NCBI RefSeq assembly: GCF_040750395.1
Contig: NZ_JBFLVD010000015.1
Coordinates: 124,001-188,000 of the forward strand
Source of the DNA: Scandinavium sp002470465
GTDB lineage: Bacteria > Pseudomonadota > Gammaproteobacteria > Enterobacterales > Enterobacteriaceae
Direction of reading: 5' to 3'
Length of the DNA stretch: 64,000 nt
In this document: positions 8,734 to 17,162 of the stretch, in pieces
Numbering within the stretch: position 1 is the stretch's first letter
Layout: the number at the start of each line of letters is the position of its first letter
Program-made: the position numbers and the translations under genes
The notes under the pieces: model-generated
Seen by the model: the letters and a program-made list of their open reading frames with translations, nothing else
Database searches by the model: none
Told to the model about the DNA's origin: nothing

Positions 8734-9731
8734 AAGAGCACCTCCGCACGGTTCAGCGCCTGTGCCAGTAAGCGAACGGACGCTAATCGGGCTGCACCTT
8801 CAGCAATGGGCGTGTCGATGATGAACTCATCGACCCCATACTCCTGGTGCAGCGCATCGAGCTGCGCGCGAACCTGTGAGGCGGTCCCGGCAATCAGCGA
8901 TGATTCCCGACGCACGATCTCAACCGCCGGGCTACCGGCCTGATGGGCAAAGGCTTCGGCCTGCGGCTTGCTGGCAACGGTCACCCGCTGCCCGTTCGCC
9001 AGACGCACGCCCCAGACTTCAACCTGTGCGGTCAGGGCGGCGGCCTGCGCAGCATCCGGCGCAACAATCACCTGAACGGCGACCATCGCATCACGCAGGC
9101 TCCGCGCCCGCCAGCGCGATACCACATCCCGCAGCAGTTGCTTATCCCCGTTAAGGTGTGCGGCAAACACGAAATTCCAGTCGAGCTGTGCCGCCAGCTC
9201 TGCGCTCTCGAGGCTTGCTCCGAGCAAAAAACCGTCCGGGCGCTGGGGTGGAACCGGCGTCGCCAGTACCGTATCGCTGCTTTCCGCGCGCGTCAGGGAC
9301 AGCCAGTTATCCAGCTGTGCCAGCTGATCGGCAAAAGTCCCCTTCTCCTCAGCATGTACTCCCTTTTGCAGCGCACGCGTAGAGTGAGGCAAGCCGCCAG
9401 GCGCTTTGCCAACGCCTAAATCAACGCGACCCGGAGCCAGTGACGCCAGCAGGTTGAAGTTTTCCGCTACCTTATATGGGCTGTAGTGCTGCAACATGAC
9501 CCCGCCAGAGCCAATCCGGATACGTTTTGTCTGCCCCAGCAGCCAGCCAATTACCACTTCCGGTGACGGGCTTGCGAGCTGTGAGGTATTGTGATGTTCA
9601 GCAATCCACAGGCGATGATAACCCCAGGCCTCTGCCTGCTGTGCCAGCGTTAAGGTCCGCGCCAGCGCCTGCGTGGCAGTTTCACCTTCTGCCAGGGGGC
9701 TTTTATCCAGAAGACTGATTCGATAAGACAT
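8730..9731 (-). CDS. Luciferase-like flavin monooxygenase (YtmO/CmoO-like)
   Basis: The 333-residue LLM-class flavoprotein has the bacterial-luciferase-like signature IAEHHNTSQLASPSPEVVIG near residue 45, then IRIGSGGVMLQHYSPYKVAE and VDLGVGKAPGG. It is of a different subfamily from the neighbour at 6252-7577, so the operon encodes two flavin monooxygenases, as the Bacillus cmoO/cmoJ cluster does. It is the first gene of the eight-gene minus-strand operon. No convincing promoter or regulator-binding site is evident in the roughly 90 bases upstream, and no dedicated regulator gene is adjacent. Confidence 0.86.
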   Translation of the reverse strand: MSYRISLLDKSPLAEGETATQALARTLTLAQQAEAWGYHRLWIAEHHNTSQLASPSPEVVIGWLLGQTKRIRIGSGGVMLQHYSPYKVAENFNLLASLAPGRVDLGVGKAPGGLPHSTRALQKGVHAEEKGTFADQLAQLDNWLSLTRAESSDTVLATPVPPQRPDGFLLGASLESAELAAQLDWNFVFAAHLNGDKQLLRDVVSRWRARSLRDAMVAVQVIVAPDAAQAAALTAQVEVWGVRLANGQRVTVASKPQAEAFAHQAGSPAVEIVRRESSLIAGTASQVRAQLDALHQEYGVDEFIIDTPIAEGAARLASVRLLAQALNRAEVLL

Positions 9732-9822
9732 AGTGCAGACTCGTCATGAGAAACATGTCTGCATTATTAGAAGGGGTTGGCCGCGCTGAGAAACAATTTA
9801 TTTACATTTGCTCTGCTGAAAA

Positions 9823-10273
9823 TTAACTATCGATCGTCGCGCTAAGCCTAATTTTCGCAATAAAGTCTTCCGTTTCCGCCCGCGTGCGCAGCCGGACAAA
9901 AGTGAGTCCGGCAAACTGCGGATCCTGCATATCGGCCAGATACCACAGGCGGTTTTTATGCCAGGTTTTGGGGGCCCAGTGAATGATGGAATCCTGGCTG
10001 AAGAAAGAGAGCCGGAAGCTTTCCTGGTTGCCGGTACCTGGCCACAGCGCCTGCCGCGTGCGGTTGTAATTGCCATCAAGCACCCAGCTTTCCGTAGCGC
10101 TCAACGCCACATCCAGTCGTGCGAACAGCTCTTCGTCCGGCGTGCCCTGGCCAGTTTTTACGCCAGTAAAGCCTGTCCATTTCGATATAAGGCGCATTCA
10201 GTCGAGCGACCAGACGGCGAGCCAGAGTCGTTTTCCCGACGCCACTGGTGCCAACCACGTTAATTCTCATCAT
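9823..10273 (-). pseudogene. Decayed P-loop kinase-like gene (topology-modulation/FlaR type)
   Basis: The start reads MRINVVGTSGVGKTTLARRL, a perfect Walker A, followed by APYIEMDRLYWRKNW. The continuation expected for this adenylate-kinase-like family (QGTPDEELFARLDVALS) is in another frame, so a frameshift lies near 10150. In the second frame DGNYNRT runs straight into RQALWPGTGN; family members normally carry some 35-40 further residues there (the segment before the arginine-rich lid), so an internal deletion is also likely. The rest (FFSQDSIIHWAPKTWHKNR) is well preserved. Both lesions argue against a sequencing slip alone. Confidence 0.75.
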
Positions 10274-10352
10274 TCCCTCCCGTCATCCAGACAGATTACT
10301 CTGGCTGGCCTTTGTCTTTACGCCAGACGGAATGGCGGGAGGGAAGTGAAGG

Positions 10353-10751
10353 CTAACGTCCGGCGTACTCCTCATCCGTGACTTTTTCAAGCCAGGTGAC
10401 GGGCGAACCGTTTTCCGCCTCGGCGATGGCAATGTGGGTCATCGCCGTTTGCGAGCTCGCACCGTGCCAGTGCTTCACCCCGGGCGGGATCCACGCAATG
10501 TCACCCTGATTCAGCGGCTGCGCCTCCTGGCCCTCTTCCTGTAGCCAGCCGCGCCCCTGCGTCACTATCAGCGTTTGTCCCAGCGGATGGGTGTGCCACG
10601 CGGTGCGCGCACCAGGCTCAAAGGTGACGGTTGCCCCACCCACTTTTGCAGGCTCTGTCGCCTGAAACGGCGCATCAATTCTGACGGTTCCGGTAAACCA
10701 TGCTTCGGGCCCTTTGGCCGACGGCTGAGAGCCGCTACGGATAATTTTCAT
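10353..10751 (-). CDS. Cupin-domain protein (COG1917 type)
   Basis: The 132-residue single-cupin protein has metal-site motif 1 as TAWHTHPLGQTLIVTQGRG and motif 2 as WIPPGVKHWHGAS, with the three His and Glu/Gln ligands partly conserved (Gln replaces the usual Glu in motif 1). Small proteins of this group accompany dehydratases, carboxymuconolactone decarboxylase-like enzymes or quercetinase-like functions; no substrate can be assigned here. An AGGAGGAG site precedes the ATG. Confidence 0.8.
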   Translation of the reverse strand: MKIIRSGSQPSAKGPEAWFTGTVRIDAPFQATEPAKVGGATVTFEPGARTAWHTHPLGQTLIVTQGRGWLQEEGQEAQPLNQGDIAWIPPGVKHWHGASSQTAMTHIAIAEAENGSPVTWLEKVTDEEYAGR

Positions 10752-11121
10752 ATCTCCTCCTGTTGATGTATTCAGCGTAGCGCGTAATAGCCGCGAGGAG
10801 GTGCGTAATGCTTTTTCTCCGCTGGCTGAAACGCTGCGTTTACGTTAACCAACTAAAATATCTGCCGATTATTTATGCTTCCCATTTCCGGTTATGCAGC
10901 AGATCTGACCACACAAAATGTTGCGACATCGCCCCACGGATTCGGCGTGTAACTTTTGCGTCGCTTCTCATTTGCAGGTAGGATGCTGCGCCATGTTGTG
11001 CCTTATCTCTACGTCAGAATGCTGAGAAAAGCAGAACAGTGTGCTGCCACGCAATCGTTTACCGCGGCGGCATTTTTTGGGCCCCGGATTAGGGGTAAAG
11101 ACAGGTAATCGGGATACAACC
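10752..11121. other. Intergenic region between cupin gene and ansP
   Basis: This is a divergent promoter region. It holds the cupin ribosome site at its left edge and an attenuator-like hairpin at 11042-11078 near ansP. An open frame of 57 codons at 10808-10981 has a good Shine-Dalgarno (GGAGGT) but an unconvincing composition, so it is not called a gene. Confidence 0.5.
11042..11078 (+). terminator. Attenuator-like hairpin in the ansP leader
   Basis: TGCTGCC pairs with GGCGGCA across a 17-base loop (one G-T pair) and is followed at once by six T residues, the form of an intrinsic terminator. It lies 44 bases before the ansP start and points toward it, so it would stop transcripts entering ansP unless resolved. 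The long loop lowers confidence. Confidence 0.4.
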
Positions 11122-12618
11122 ATGAACACAAAACACGACAGCGCGGCGGAGCATCACGCAGCGAAACGCCGCTGGCTGAACTCGCATGAGGCGGGTTACA
11201 ACAAAGCGATGAGCAACCGTCATGTGCAGATGATCGCTATTGGCGGGGCTATCGGGACAGGTCTGTTTTTAGGCGCCGGTGCGCGCCTGCAGATGGCGGG
11301 CCCTTCACTCGCCATCGTTTACCTGGTATGCGGCATCTTCTCTTTCTTTATTCTGCGCGCGCTTGGCGAACTGGTTCTTCATCGGCCATCCAGCGGCAGC
11401 TTCGTTTCCTACGCCCGTGAATTCCTCGGCGAAAAAGCCGCCTACGTGGCGGGCTGGATGTACTTCGTTAACTGGGCGATGACCGGAATTGTCGACATCA
11501 CCGCCGTTGCGCTGTACATGCACTACTGGGGCGCGTTTGGCGACGTGCCACAGTGGGTCTTTGCCCTCGGCGCGCTGGCGATTGTCGGCACCATGAACAT
11601 GATCGGCGTGAAGTGGTTTGCCGAAATGGAATTCTGGTTTGCGCTGCTTAAAGTGCTGGCAATCGTTATATTCCTCGTGGTGGGCACCGTGTTCCTCGGC
11701 AGCGGTAAACCGCTGGACGGCGGAATAACCGGCTTCCACTTAATTACCGATAACGGCGGATTCTTCCCGCACGGCCTGCTGCCTGCGCTGGTGCTGGTTC
11801 AGGGCGTGGTCTTCGCCTTCGCTTCCATCGAACTGGTCGGGACCGCAGCGGGTGAATGTAAAGATCCGCAAACCATGGTGCCAAAAGCCATCAACAGCGT
11901 TATCTGGCGTATCGGTCTGTTCTACGTGGGGTCCGTGGTGCTGTTAGTCCTGCTGCTGCCGTGGAATGCGTACCAGCCAGGGCAAAGCCCGTTCGTTACC
12001 TTCTTCACGAAGCTTGGCGTGCCTTACGTCGGCAGCATCATGAACATCGTGGTGCTGACCGCCGCGCTCTCCAGCCTGAACTCCGGCCTTTACAGCACCG
12101 GTCGCATTCTGCGCTCGATGTCGATGGGCGGTTCTGCGCCGAAATTCATGTCGAAAATGAGCCGTCAGCACGTGCCGTATGCGGGCATTCTGGCGACGCT
12201 TGCGGTATACGTGGTGGGTGTGTTCCTGAACTATCTGGTGCCTTCTCAGGTCTTTGAGATCGTGCTGAACGTGGCGTCTATCGGCATTATCGCCTCCTGG
12301 GCGTTTATCGTCGTGTGCCAGATGCGCCTGCGTAAGTTCATCAAGGAAGGGAAATGTGCCGACGTGAGCTTCAGGCTGCCGGGTGCGCCATTCACCTCGT
12401 GGCTGACTCTGCTGTTCCTGCTGGCCGTGCTGGTGCTGATGGCGTTCGACTACCCGAACGGCACTTATACCATCGCTTCCATTCCGCTACTGGCCGTACT
12501 GCTGATTGCTGGCTGGTTTGGCGTACGCAAACGCGTACATGAGATCCACAGCACTGCGCCTGTGCATCCTGATGATGAAAAACAGGATGCGCCGCTGGTT
12601 GAGAAGACGTCACACTGA
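11122..12618 (+). CDS. ansP: L-asparagine permease AnsP
   Basis: The 498-residue APC-superfamily amino-acid transporter has twelve expected membrane segments and is nearly superimposable on E. coli AnsP (499). It has the family start AIGGAIGTGLFLGAG and the FASIELVGTAAGEC segment of TM6. The start chosen (MNTKHDS) matches the E. coli N-terminus; the frame is open upstream to 11041 but those codons are unlike any AnsP. It imports asparagine by proton symport at the inner membrane. It lies next to yncE and pqqU as in E. coli. Confidence 0.96.
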   Translation: MNTKHDSAAEHHAAKRRWLNSHEAGYNKAMSNRHVQMIAIGGAIGTGLFLGAGARLQMAGPSLAIVYLVCGIFSFFILRALGELVLHRPSSGSFVSYAREFLGEKAAYVAGWMYFVNWAMTGIVDITAVALYMHYWGAFGDVPQWVFALGALAIVGTMNMIGVKWFAEMEFWFALLKVLAIVIFLVVGTVFLGSGKPLDGGITGFHLITDNGGFFPHGLLPALVLVQGVVFAFASIELVGTAAGECKDPQTMVPKAINSVIWRIGLFYVGSVVLLVLLLPWNAYQPGQSPFVTFFTKLGVPYVGSIMNIVVLTAALSSLNSGLYSTGRILRSMSMGGSAPKFMSKMSRQHVPYAGILATLAVYVVGVFLNYLVPSQVFEIVLNVASIGIIASWAFIVVCQMRLRKFIKEGKCADVSFRLPGAPFTSWLTLLFLLAVLVLMAFDYPNGTYTIASIPLLAVLLIAGWFGVRKRVHEIHSTAPVHPDDEKQDAPLVEKTSH

Positions 12619-12624
12619 TTGAGT

Positions 12625-12650
12625 GCCCGGCGGCACTGCGTTTTCCGGGC
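12625..12650. repeat. Single REP palindrome after ansP
   Basis: GCCCGG and CCGGGC arms enclose GGCACTGCGTTTT-like REP core sequence, directly behind the ansP stop codon and ahead of the shared terminator. Confidence 0.6.
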
Positions 12651-12703
12651 CGACAGAATGCACTAATCTGCAGGCCTGATAAGCAAAGTGCTATCAGACA
12701 CTC

Positions 12704-12734
12704 AAAAAAAGCCGCTCTTCTGAGCGGCTTTTTT
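12704..12734. terminator. Bidirectional terminator between ansP and yncE
   Basis: A perfect GCCGCTC / GAGCGGC stem with a TTCT tetraloop has seven A residues on the left and six or more T residues on the right. It serves both convergent genes. Confidence 0.92.
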
Positions 12735-12751
12735 ATGCCTGAAATATGTGA

Positions 12752-13819
12752 TTACAGCGTAATGCGAATCACGTCATCCGGCTGGGTGGCTTCTTTCTCG
12801 CGGGTTGATTCCTGCTTCACGCTGACGTAGAGCGTTTTGCCATCGGCAGAAAGCGCCAGGCTGTTCGGACGCGGCGGGGTGTCAAAGGTCTTCACCACTT
12901 TATCGGTTTTGGTATCCACCACGCTCACTTTCCCTTCCATGCGATGAGTCACATACGCTTCATTGCGCGTTGGGTTAAAGACCACCGCCAGCGATGCCGG
13001 CATGGCAATGGTATTCAGCACTTTGCCGTCGCGGTAGTCAACAACCAGCAGCTCCGGCTGTTTGAAATCAGTGATGTACGCGCGATGATTTGTCTTATCC
13101 AGCGCGATATTCAGGAACGCATGCTCTTTACCATCGTTCACCAGCTTCTGGCGACTGAGAATGCTGTTGCTTTGGGTGTCGATGGTCACCAGTTCACCCT
13201 CGGCGCTCACGGTATACAGACGCTGCGCGTCGTTATCCAGTGCCAGTGCCAGTGCCGTGCTGCGATTGCCGGTGCCGCTGATGGTCGCTTTCAGCTTCAG
13301 CGCTGCACCATCAATGACCCACACCACGCTCTCCTTGCCGACGCCGGTGACATAAACGGTGTTCGTTTTGTCGTTTACGGCCAGCTCACGCGGCTGAAGC
13401 GGCTTCACCGTTTCGCTACGCTTGCGCGAATCCAGCACCACTCGCCCTTTCAGATCGCCCGTTTTGCCATCAATCGCGGTAACCGTGCCGTTGATTGTGT
13501 TGCCAAACCACAGGGTTTGAGTCTGATTATCTACTGTTGCCCCGAACGGTTTCAGATCGCTGTAGATGGTCTGGGTCGCCTCCAGCGTCACCGGATCAAG
13601 ACGGTACATCACCCCACCTTTATCGGTTTTACGGCTCTGCGAGGTAGCCACCCACAGCGCATTTTCCTGCTGGCTCAGCGCCATTTCGTAAACCCCTTTA
13701 CCCACAGCTTTGCGCAGCATCTCATCTGCGGCATGGGCGCTGAACGATCCGGCAAGGAGTAAAGAAGACAACAGCAGAGAACGGCGAAAACGCGGCATGG
13801 ATATTGAACGTAAGGACAT
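12752..13819 (-). CDS. yncE: YncE, periplasmic beta-propeller protein
   Basis: The 355-residue exported protein (signal sequence RRSLLLSSLLLAGSFSAHA) is built of about seven YVTN-type beta-propeller blades, seen in repeats such as NKTNTVYVTGVGKESVVWVI and NPTRNEAYVTHRMEGKVSVV. It is close to E. coli YncE (353), a Fur-repressed secreted propeller of unclear role that binds DNA in vitro. The start at 13819 has an AAGGGAG site; in-frame codons further upstream overlap the Fur box and are not used. It is divergent from pqqU, with which it shares a promoter region. Confidence 0.94.
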   Translation of the reverse strand: MSLRSISMPRFRRSLLLSSLLLAGSFSAHAADEMLRKAVGKGVYEMALSQQENALWVATSQSRKTDKGGVMYRLDPVTLEATQTIYSDLKPFGATVDNQTQTLWFGNTINGTVTAIDGKTGDLKGRVVLDSRKRSETVKPLQPRELAVNDKTNTVYVTGVGKESVVWVIDGAALKLKATISGTGNRSTALALALDNDAQRLYTVSAEGELVTIDTQSNSILSRQKLVNDGKEHAFLNIALDKTNHRAYITDFKQPELLVVDYRDGKVLNTIAMPASLAVVFNPTRNEAYVTHRMEGKVSVVDTKTDKVVKTFDTPPRPNSLALSADGKTLYVSVKQESTREKEATQPDDVIRITL

Positions 13820-13899
13820 GACGACTCCCTTTGAAATCAAAATGATGTACTGCCCGACATGCTTCCTGCTCGCGGCGTCGTGGCACCGCGCTATTTGTT

Positions 13900-13918
13900 G
13901 AGAATAATAATCATTAAT
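13900..13918. promoter_or_regulatory. Candidate Fur box between yncE and pqqU
   Basis: The 19 bases match the classical Fur consensus (GATAATGATAATCATTATC) at 15 positions, including the whole central ATAATCATT block. It sits 81 bases upstream of yncE and about 157 bases upstream of pqqU, in the right place to repress yncE, which is known to be iron-regulated in E. coli. Confidence 0.7.
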
Positions 13919-14074
13919 TATCAAAAAGGGGAGCGTTAATTCTGCCGCTTCGCCAGTTTTGTGCCATTGTTAAATCAGCATTTAACGTAACGTGCCGTTA
14001 AGATTTTCAAATAATTTACAAAGGCATTAACATATTCACAGTTGTTCCATTTGCTTCATTATCAAGAGAATTGC

Positions 14075-16180
14075 ATGAAAATCATTACTGTCCGCAGGGC
14101 TGCGCTGTCGGCAATGCTGCTGCCGCTCCTGCCTGCGCCCGCCGCCGCCGACGAGCAAACCATGGTCGTGTCCGCCAGCCCACAGGGCGTGTCAGAGCTG
14201 GATACGCCCGCGGCCGTCAGCGTCGTTAACGGTGAGGATATGCGCCACGCCGCTCCGCAGGTCAATCTTTCCGAGTCGCTCAGCAGCGTGCCCGGCCTGC
14301 AAATCCAGAACCGCCAGAATTTCGCCCAGGATTTGCAGCTGTCGATTCGCGGCTTTGGTTCCCGGTCGACCTTCGGCGTGCGCGGCATTCGTTTGTACGT
14401 CGACGGCATTCCGGCGACCATGCCGGACGGCCAGGGTCAGACTTCTAACATCGACATCACCAGCGTCGATAGCGTGGAAGTGCTGCGCGGCCCGTTCTCT
14501 GCCCTGTACGGCAACTCCTCCGGCGGCGTTATGAACGTCACCACGCAAACCGGCCAGCAGCCCACCACCCTTGAGGCGAACAGCTATTACGGCAGCTACG
14601 GGACCTGGCGCTACGGTCTGAAGGCCAGCGGTGCCGTTGGCGATGGTAGCCAGGCGGGCGACGTTGATTACACCGTCTCGACTACCCGCTTCGACACGCA
14701 CGGCTATCGCGACCACAGCGGCGCGCGGAAGAATCTGGCGAACGCCAAACTTGGCGTGCGGATTAACGACGTCAGCAAGCTGACCCTGCTGTTTAACAGC
14801 GTGGATATTAAGGCCAACGATGCCGGTGGCCTGAGCTACAGCGAGTGGCGCGCCGACCCGCAGCAGTCGCCGCGAGGCGATCAGTACAACACGCGCAAAA
14901 CCACCAAACAAACACAGGCAGGCCTGCACTATGAGCGTCAGCTAAGCGCGCAGGATGACCTGAGCGTGATGATGTATGCCGGGGAGCGCCAGACCACGCA
15001 GTATCAGTCAATCCCTATGGGACCGCAGCTGAACCCTTCCCATTCCGGCGGCGTTATCGATCTCGACCGCCACTACCAGGGCATCGACACCCGCTGGACT
15101 CACCGGGGGGAGTTACTGGTACCGGTGACCTTCACTACCGGGCTGGACTACGAAAACATGAGCGAGAAGCGCAAAGGCTATGAAAACTTTGTGCTCGACA
15201 ACGGCGTGCCGGACTACGGCCAGCAGGGAGCGATGCGGCGTAACGAACGCAACCTGATGTGGAATCTCGACCCGTATCTGCAAACCCAGTGGCAGCTGAC
15301 GCCGAAACTGACGCTGGATGCAGGCGTCCGCTACAGCTCGGTGTGGTTCGACTCCAACGATTTCTACGTCACGCCGGGTAACGGTAACGACAGCGGCAAT
15401 GCGAGCTATCACAAATGGCTCCCGGCAGGCTCGCTGAAGTATGCCGTGACCGACGCATGGAACGTTTATGTTTCGGCGGGCCGTGGCTTTGAAACCCCGA
15501 CCATTAACGAGCTTTCCTATCGCCCGGACAACCAGAGCGGCCTCAACTTTGGTCTGCAGCCGTCCACCAACGAAACGGTGGAAGTGGGCAGCAAAACGCG
15601 AATCGGCAACGGCCTGCTGACGGCGGCGCTGTTCCAGACCAACACCGACAACGAAATCGTCGTCGACAGCAGCAGCGGAGGACGCACCAGCTACAAAAAT
15701 GCCGGGAAAACTCGCCGTCAGGGCGCGGAGCTGTCTCTCGATCAGCAGTTTGGCGAAAGCTGGAAGCTGAAAGCGGCCTGGACCTGGCTCGATGCCACCT
15801 ACCGCAGCAACGTCTGTGATGACGCCAGCTGCAACGGCAACCGCATTCCGGGCATCGCCCGCAACATGGGCTATGCCTCTTTTGGCTATGAGCCGGAGCT
15901 TGGCTGGTATGCGGGCAGCGATATCCGCTATTTGAGCGACATCATGGCCAACGATGAAAACACCGCCAGAGCGCCATCGTGGACGGTCGTCGGGCTGAAC
16001 ACCGGCTATAAATTCGGCGTGGGGAGCTGGAAAATAGACATCTTTGGTCGGGTGGATAATCTGTTCGATCGGGAATACGCCGGCTCGGTGATCGTTAACG
16101 AATCCAACGGTCGCTATTACGAACCTGCGCCAGGGCGTAATTACGGTGTGGGTTTATCCATAGCGTATCAGTTCCGGTAA
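14075..16180 (+). CDS. pqqU: TonB-dependent receptor PqqU (YncD)
   Basis: The 701-residue outer-membrane receptor has a signal peptide ending at PAPAAA, a TonB-box-like DEQTMVVSA, a plug domain (TPAAVSVVNGEDM to GGVMNVTTQ, residues about 50-165) and a 22-strand barrel ending in aromatic-rich YGVGLSIAYQFR. It closely matches E. coli YncD (700), since shown to import pyrroloquinoline quinone and to be a phage receptor. The start at 14075 gives the E. coli N-terminus (MKIITVRR); an ATG 11 codons earlier would spoil the signal peptide. Confidence 0.95.
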   Translation: MKIITVRRAALSAMLLPLLPAPAAADEQTMVVSASPQGVSELDTPAAVSVVNGEDMRHAAPQVNLSESLSSVPGLQIQNRQNFAQDLQLSIRGFGSRSTFGVRGIRLYVDGIPATMPDGQGQTSNIDITSVDSVEVLRGPFSALYGNSSGGVMNVTTQTGQQPTTLEANSYYGSYGTWRYGLKASGAVGDGSQAGDVDYTVSTTRFDTHGYRDHSGARKNLANAKLGVRINDVSKLTLLFNSVDIKANDAGGLSYSEWRADPQQSPRGDQYNTRKTTKQTQAGLHYERQLSAQDDLSVMMYAGERQTTQYQSIPMGPQLNPSHSGGVIDLDRHYQGIDTRWTHRGELLVPVTFTTGLDYENMSEKRKGYENFVLDNGVPDYGQQGAMRRNERNLMWNLDPYLQTQWQLTPKLTLDAGVRYSSVWFDSNDFYVTPGNGNDSGNASYHKWLPAGSLKYAVTDAWNVYVSAGRGFETPTINELSYRPDNQSGLNFGLQPSTNETVEVGSKTRIGNGLLTAALFQTNTDNEIVVDSSSGGRTSYKNAGKTRRQGAELSLDQQFGESWKLKAAWTWLDATYRSNVCDDASCNGNRIPGIARNMGYASFGYEPELGWYAGSDIRYLSDIMANDENTARAPSWTVVGLNTGYKFGVGSWKIDIFGRVDNLFDREYAGSVIVNESNGRYYEPAPGRNYGVGLSIAYQFR

Positions 16181-16187
16181 AGGATTG

Positions 16188-16210
16188 GCGTGCCGGGAGT
16201 TCCGGCACGC
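16188..16210. terminator. Hairpin between convergent pqqU and mcbR
   Basis: A perfect 9-bp stem (GCGTGCCGG / CCGGCACGC) with a five-base loop lies eight bases past the pqqU stop. The following bases (TATTACTG) are only weakly T-rich, so termination is plausible rather than certain. Confidence 0.6.
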
Positions 16211-16241
16211 TATTACTGAAGGTACCGATTAATAACGGGAA

Positions 16242-16901
16242 TTAATTATAATACTGTCGCAATAATATAGCCGACCCCTGATCGATAGCCCGGCACATGG
16301 CCGCCCCACTCTCTGCTTCGTCTTTTTTTTCCAGCGCGCTCAGTAAATCGTCGTAATAGCGATACTGTTTAAAAACCTCACAGGATTGTGGGTGCAAATA
16401 ATTAAAGCAGGGGCCAATACGCACCCAAAGCTGTTCAATAAGCGCCGTCAGCGTGGGCATTTCCGCATAGTCATACAGCCGGAAACGGAAGCGGCAATTG
16501 GCCTGCAATGCGCGTTCCATATCACCCTGCGCTTTCGCCTCATGGAAGGCCCCCACGTAGTCGCGTAAATCCCGCAGCTTTGCTTCCGTCATCAATGCCG
16601 CCGCCGCAGATGCTGCCATCCCTTCGAGCTTCTTGCGGATTTGATTGACCTCGTTGTACTGCTGGAGCGTCACCTCCGGCACCAGAAAGGCCTGGGCGGG
16701 TGTCGCCTGCAATGCCCCGGATGAGACCAGGCGCAGCAGCGCTTCACGTACCGGCGTGATGCTGGTTCCCAACTGCTCGGCAAGATCCCGCGTTACCAGC
16801 CGGGCACCAGGCTTCAGCGCCCCGATAATCAGGGCACTTTTTAAATTTACTTCGACCTGCATGGTAAGACTCATACGCTGTGCTTTTTCAAAGTCGAGCA
16901 T
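16242..16901 (-). CDS. mcbR: GntR/FadR-family regulator, McbR (YncC)-like
   Basis: The 219-residue protein has an N-terminal winged helix (LKPGARLVTRDLAEQLGTSI and TPVREALLRLVSSGAL) and a C-terminal all-helical FCD ligand domain. It aligns with E. coli McbR (221) throughout, but is visibly more divergent than its neighbours, especially after residue 80. In E. coli McbR represses mcbA and yncE-linked genes and affects biofilm colanic acid. Its position beside curA and pqqU is conserved, which supports orthology despite divergence. Confidence 0.8.
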   Translation of the reverse strand: MLDFEKAQRMSLTMQVEVNLKSALIIGALKPGARLVTRDLAEQLGTSITPVREALLRLVSSGALQATPAQAFLVPEVTLQQYNEVNQIRKKLEGMAASAAAALMTEAKLRDLRDYVGAFHEAKAQGDMERALQANCRFRFRLYDYAEMPTLTALIEQLWVRIGPCFNYLHPQSCEVFKQYRYYDDLLSALEKKDEAESGAAMCRAIDQGSAILLRQYYN

Positions 16902-17133
16902 GGTTATTTCCTGTGTCCATAATCATTGTTCTCGTCACGGCCTGAGAGCAAACAACTGAGCACGACCCCAGGATATATCCTGTATCGCGGCGGTGTTGGA
17001 AATAACATGGATTAATCTGCTAAAAATAGTGATTTTTTAATTGTCATGTTGTTAATTTAGGCCGTGCACTTCATACAAATTGGCTATTGCACGATTAATT
17101 AAAGACGCTAATGGAATTTTTGCACGGAAATTT

Positions 17134-17152
17134 GCGGCGCTCGCGGCGCCGC
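17134..17152 (-). terminator. Hairpin downstream of curA
   Basis: A GC-only 7-bp stem (GCGGCGC / GCGCCGC) with a five-base loop lies ten bases past the curA stop. On the minus strand the following AAATTTCC is not a strong T run, so this may act as a transcript end stabiliser. Confidence 0.5.
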
Positions 17153-17162
17153 AGCTTATTTT

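Noticed and set aside
9798..10079. A 93-codon minus-strand open frame overlapping the P-loop pseudogene
   Set aside because: It is a shadow of the conserved second-half frame and has no family resemblance.
10808..10981. A 57-codon plus-strand open frame with a good GGAGGT ribosome site upstream of ansP
   Set aside because: The Shine-Dalgarno-like bases may be chance, the predicted peptide is basic and Cys-scattered without domain features, and no such gene is known before ansP.
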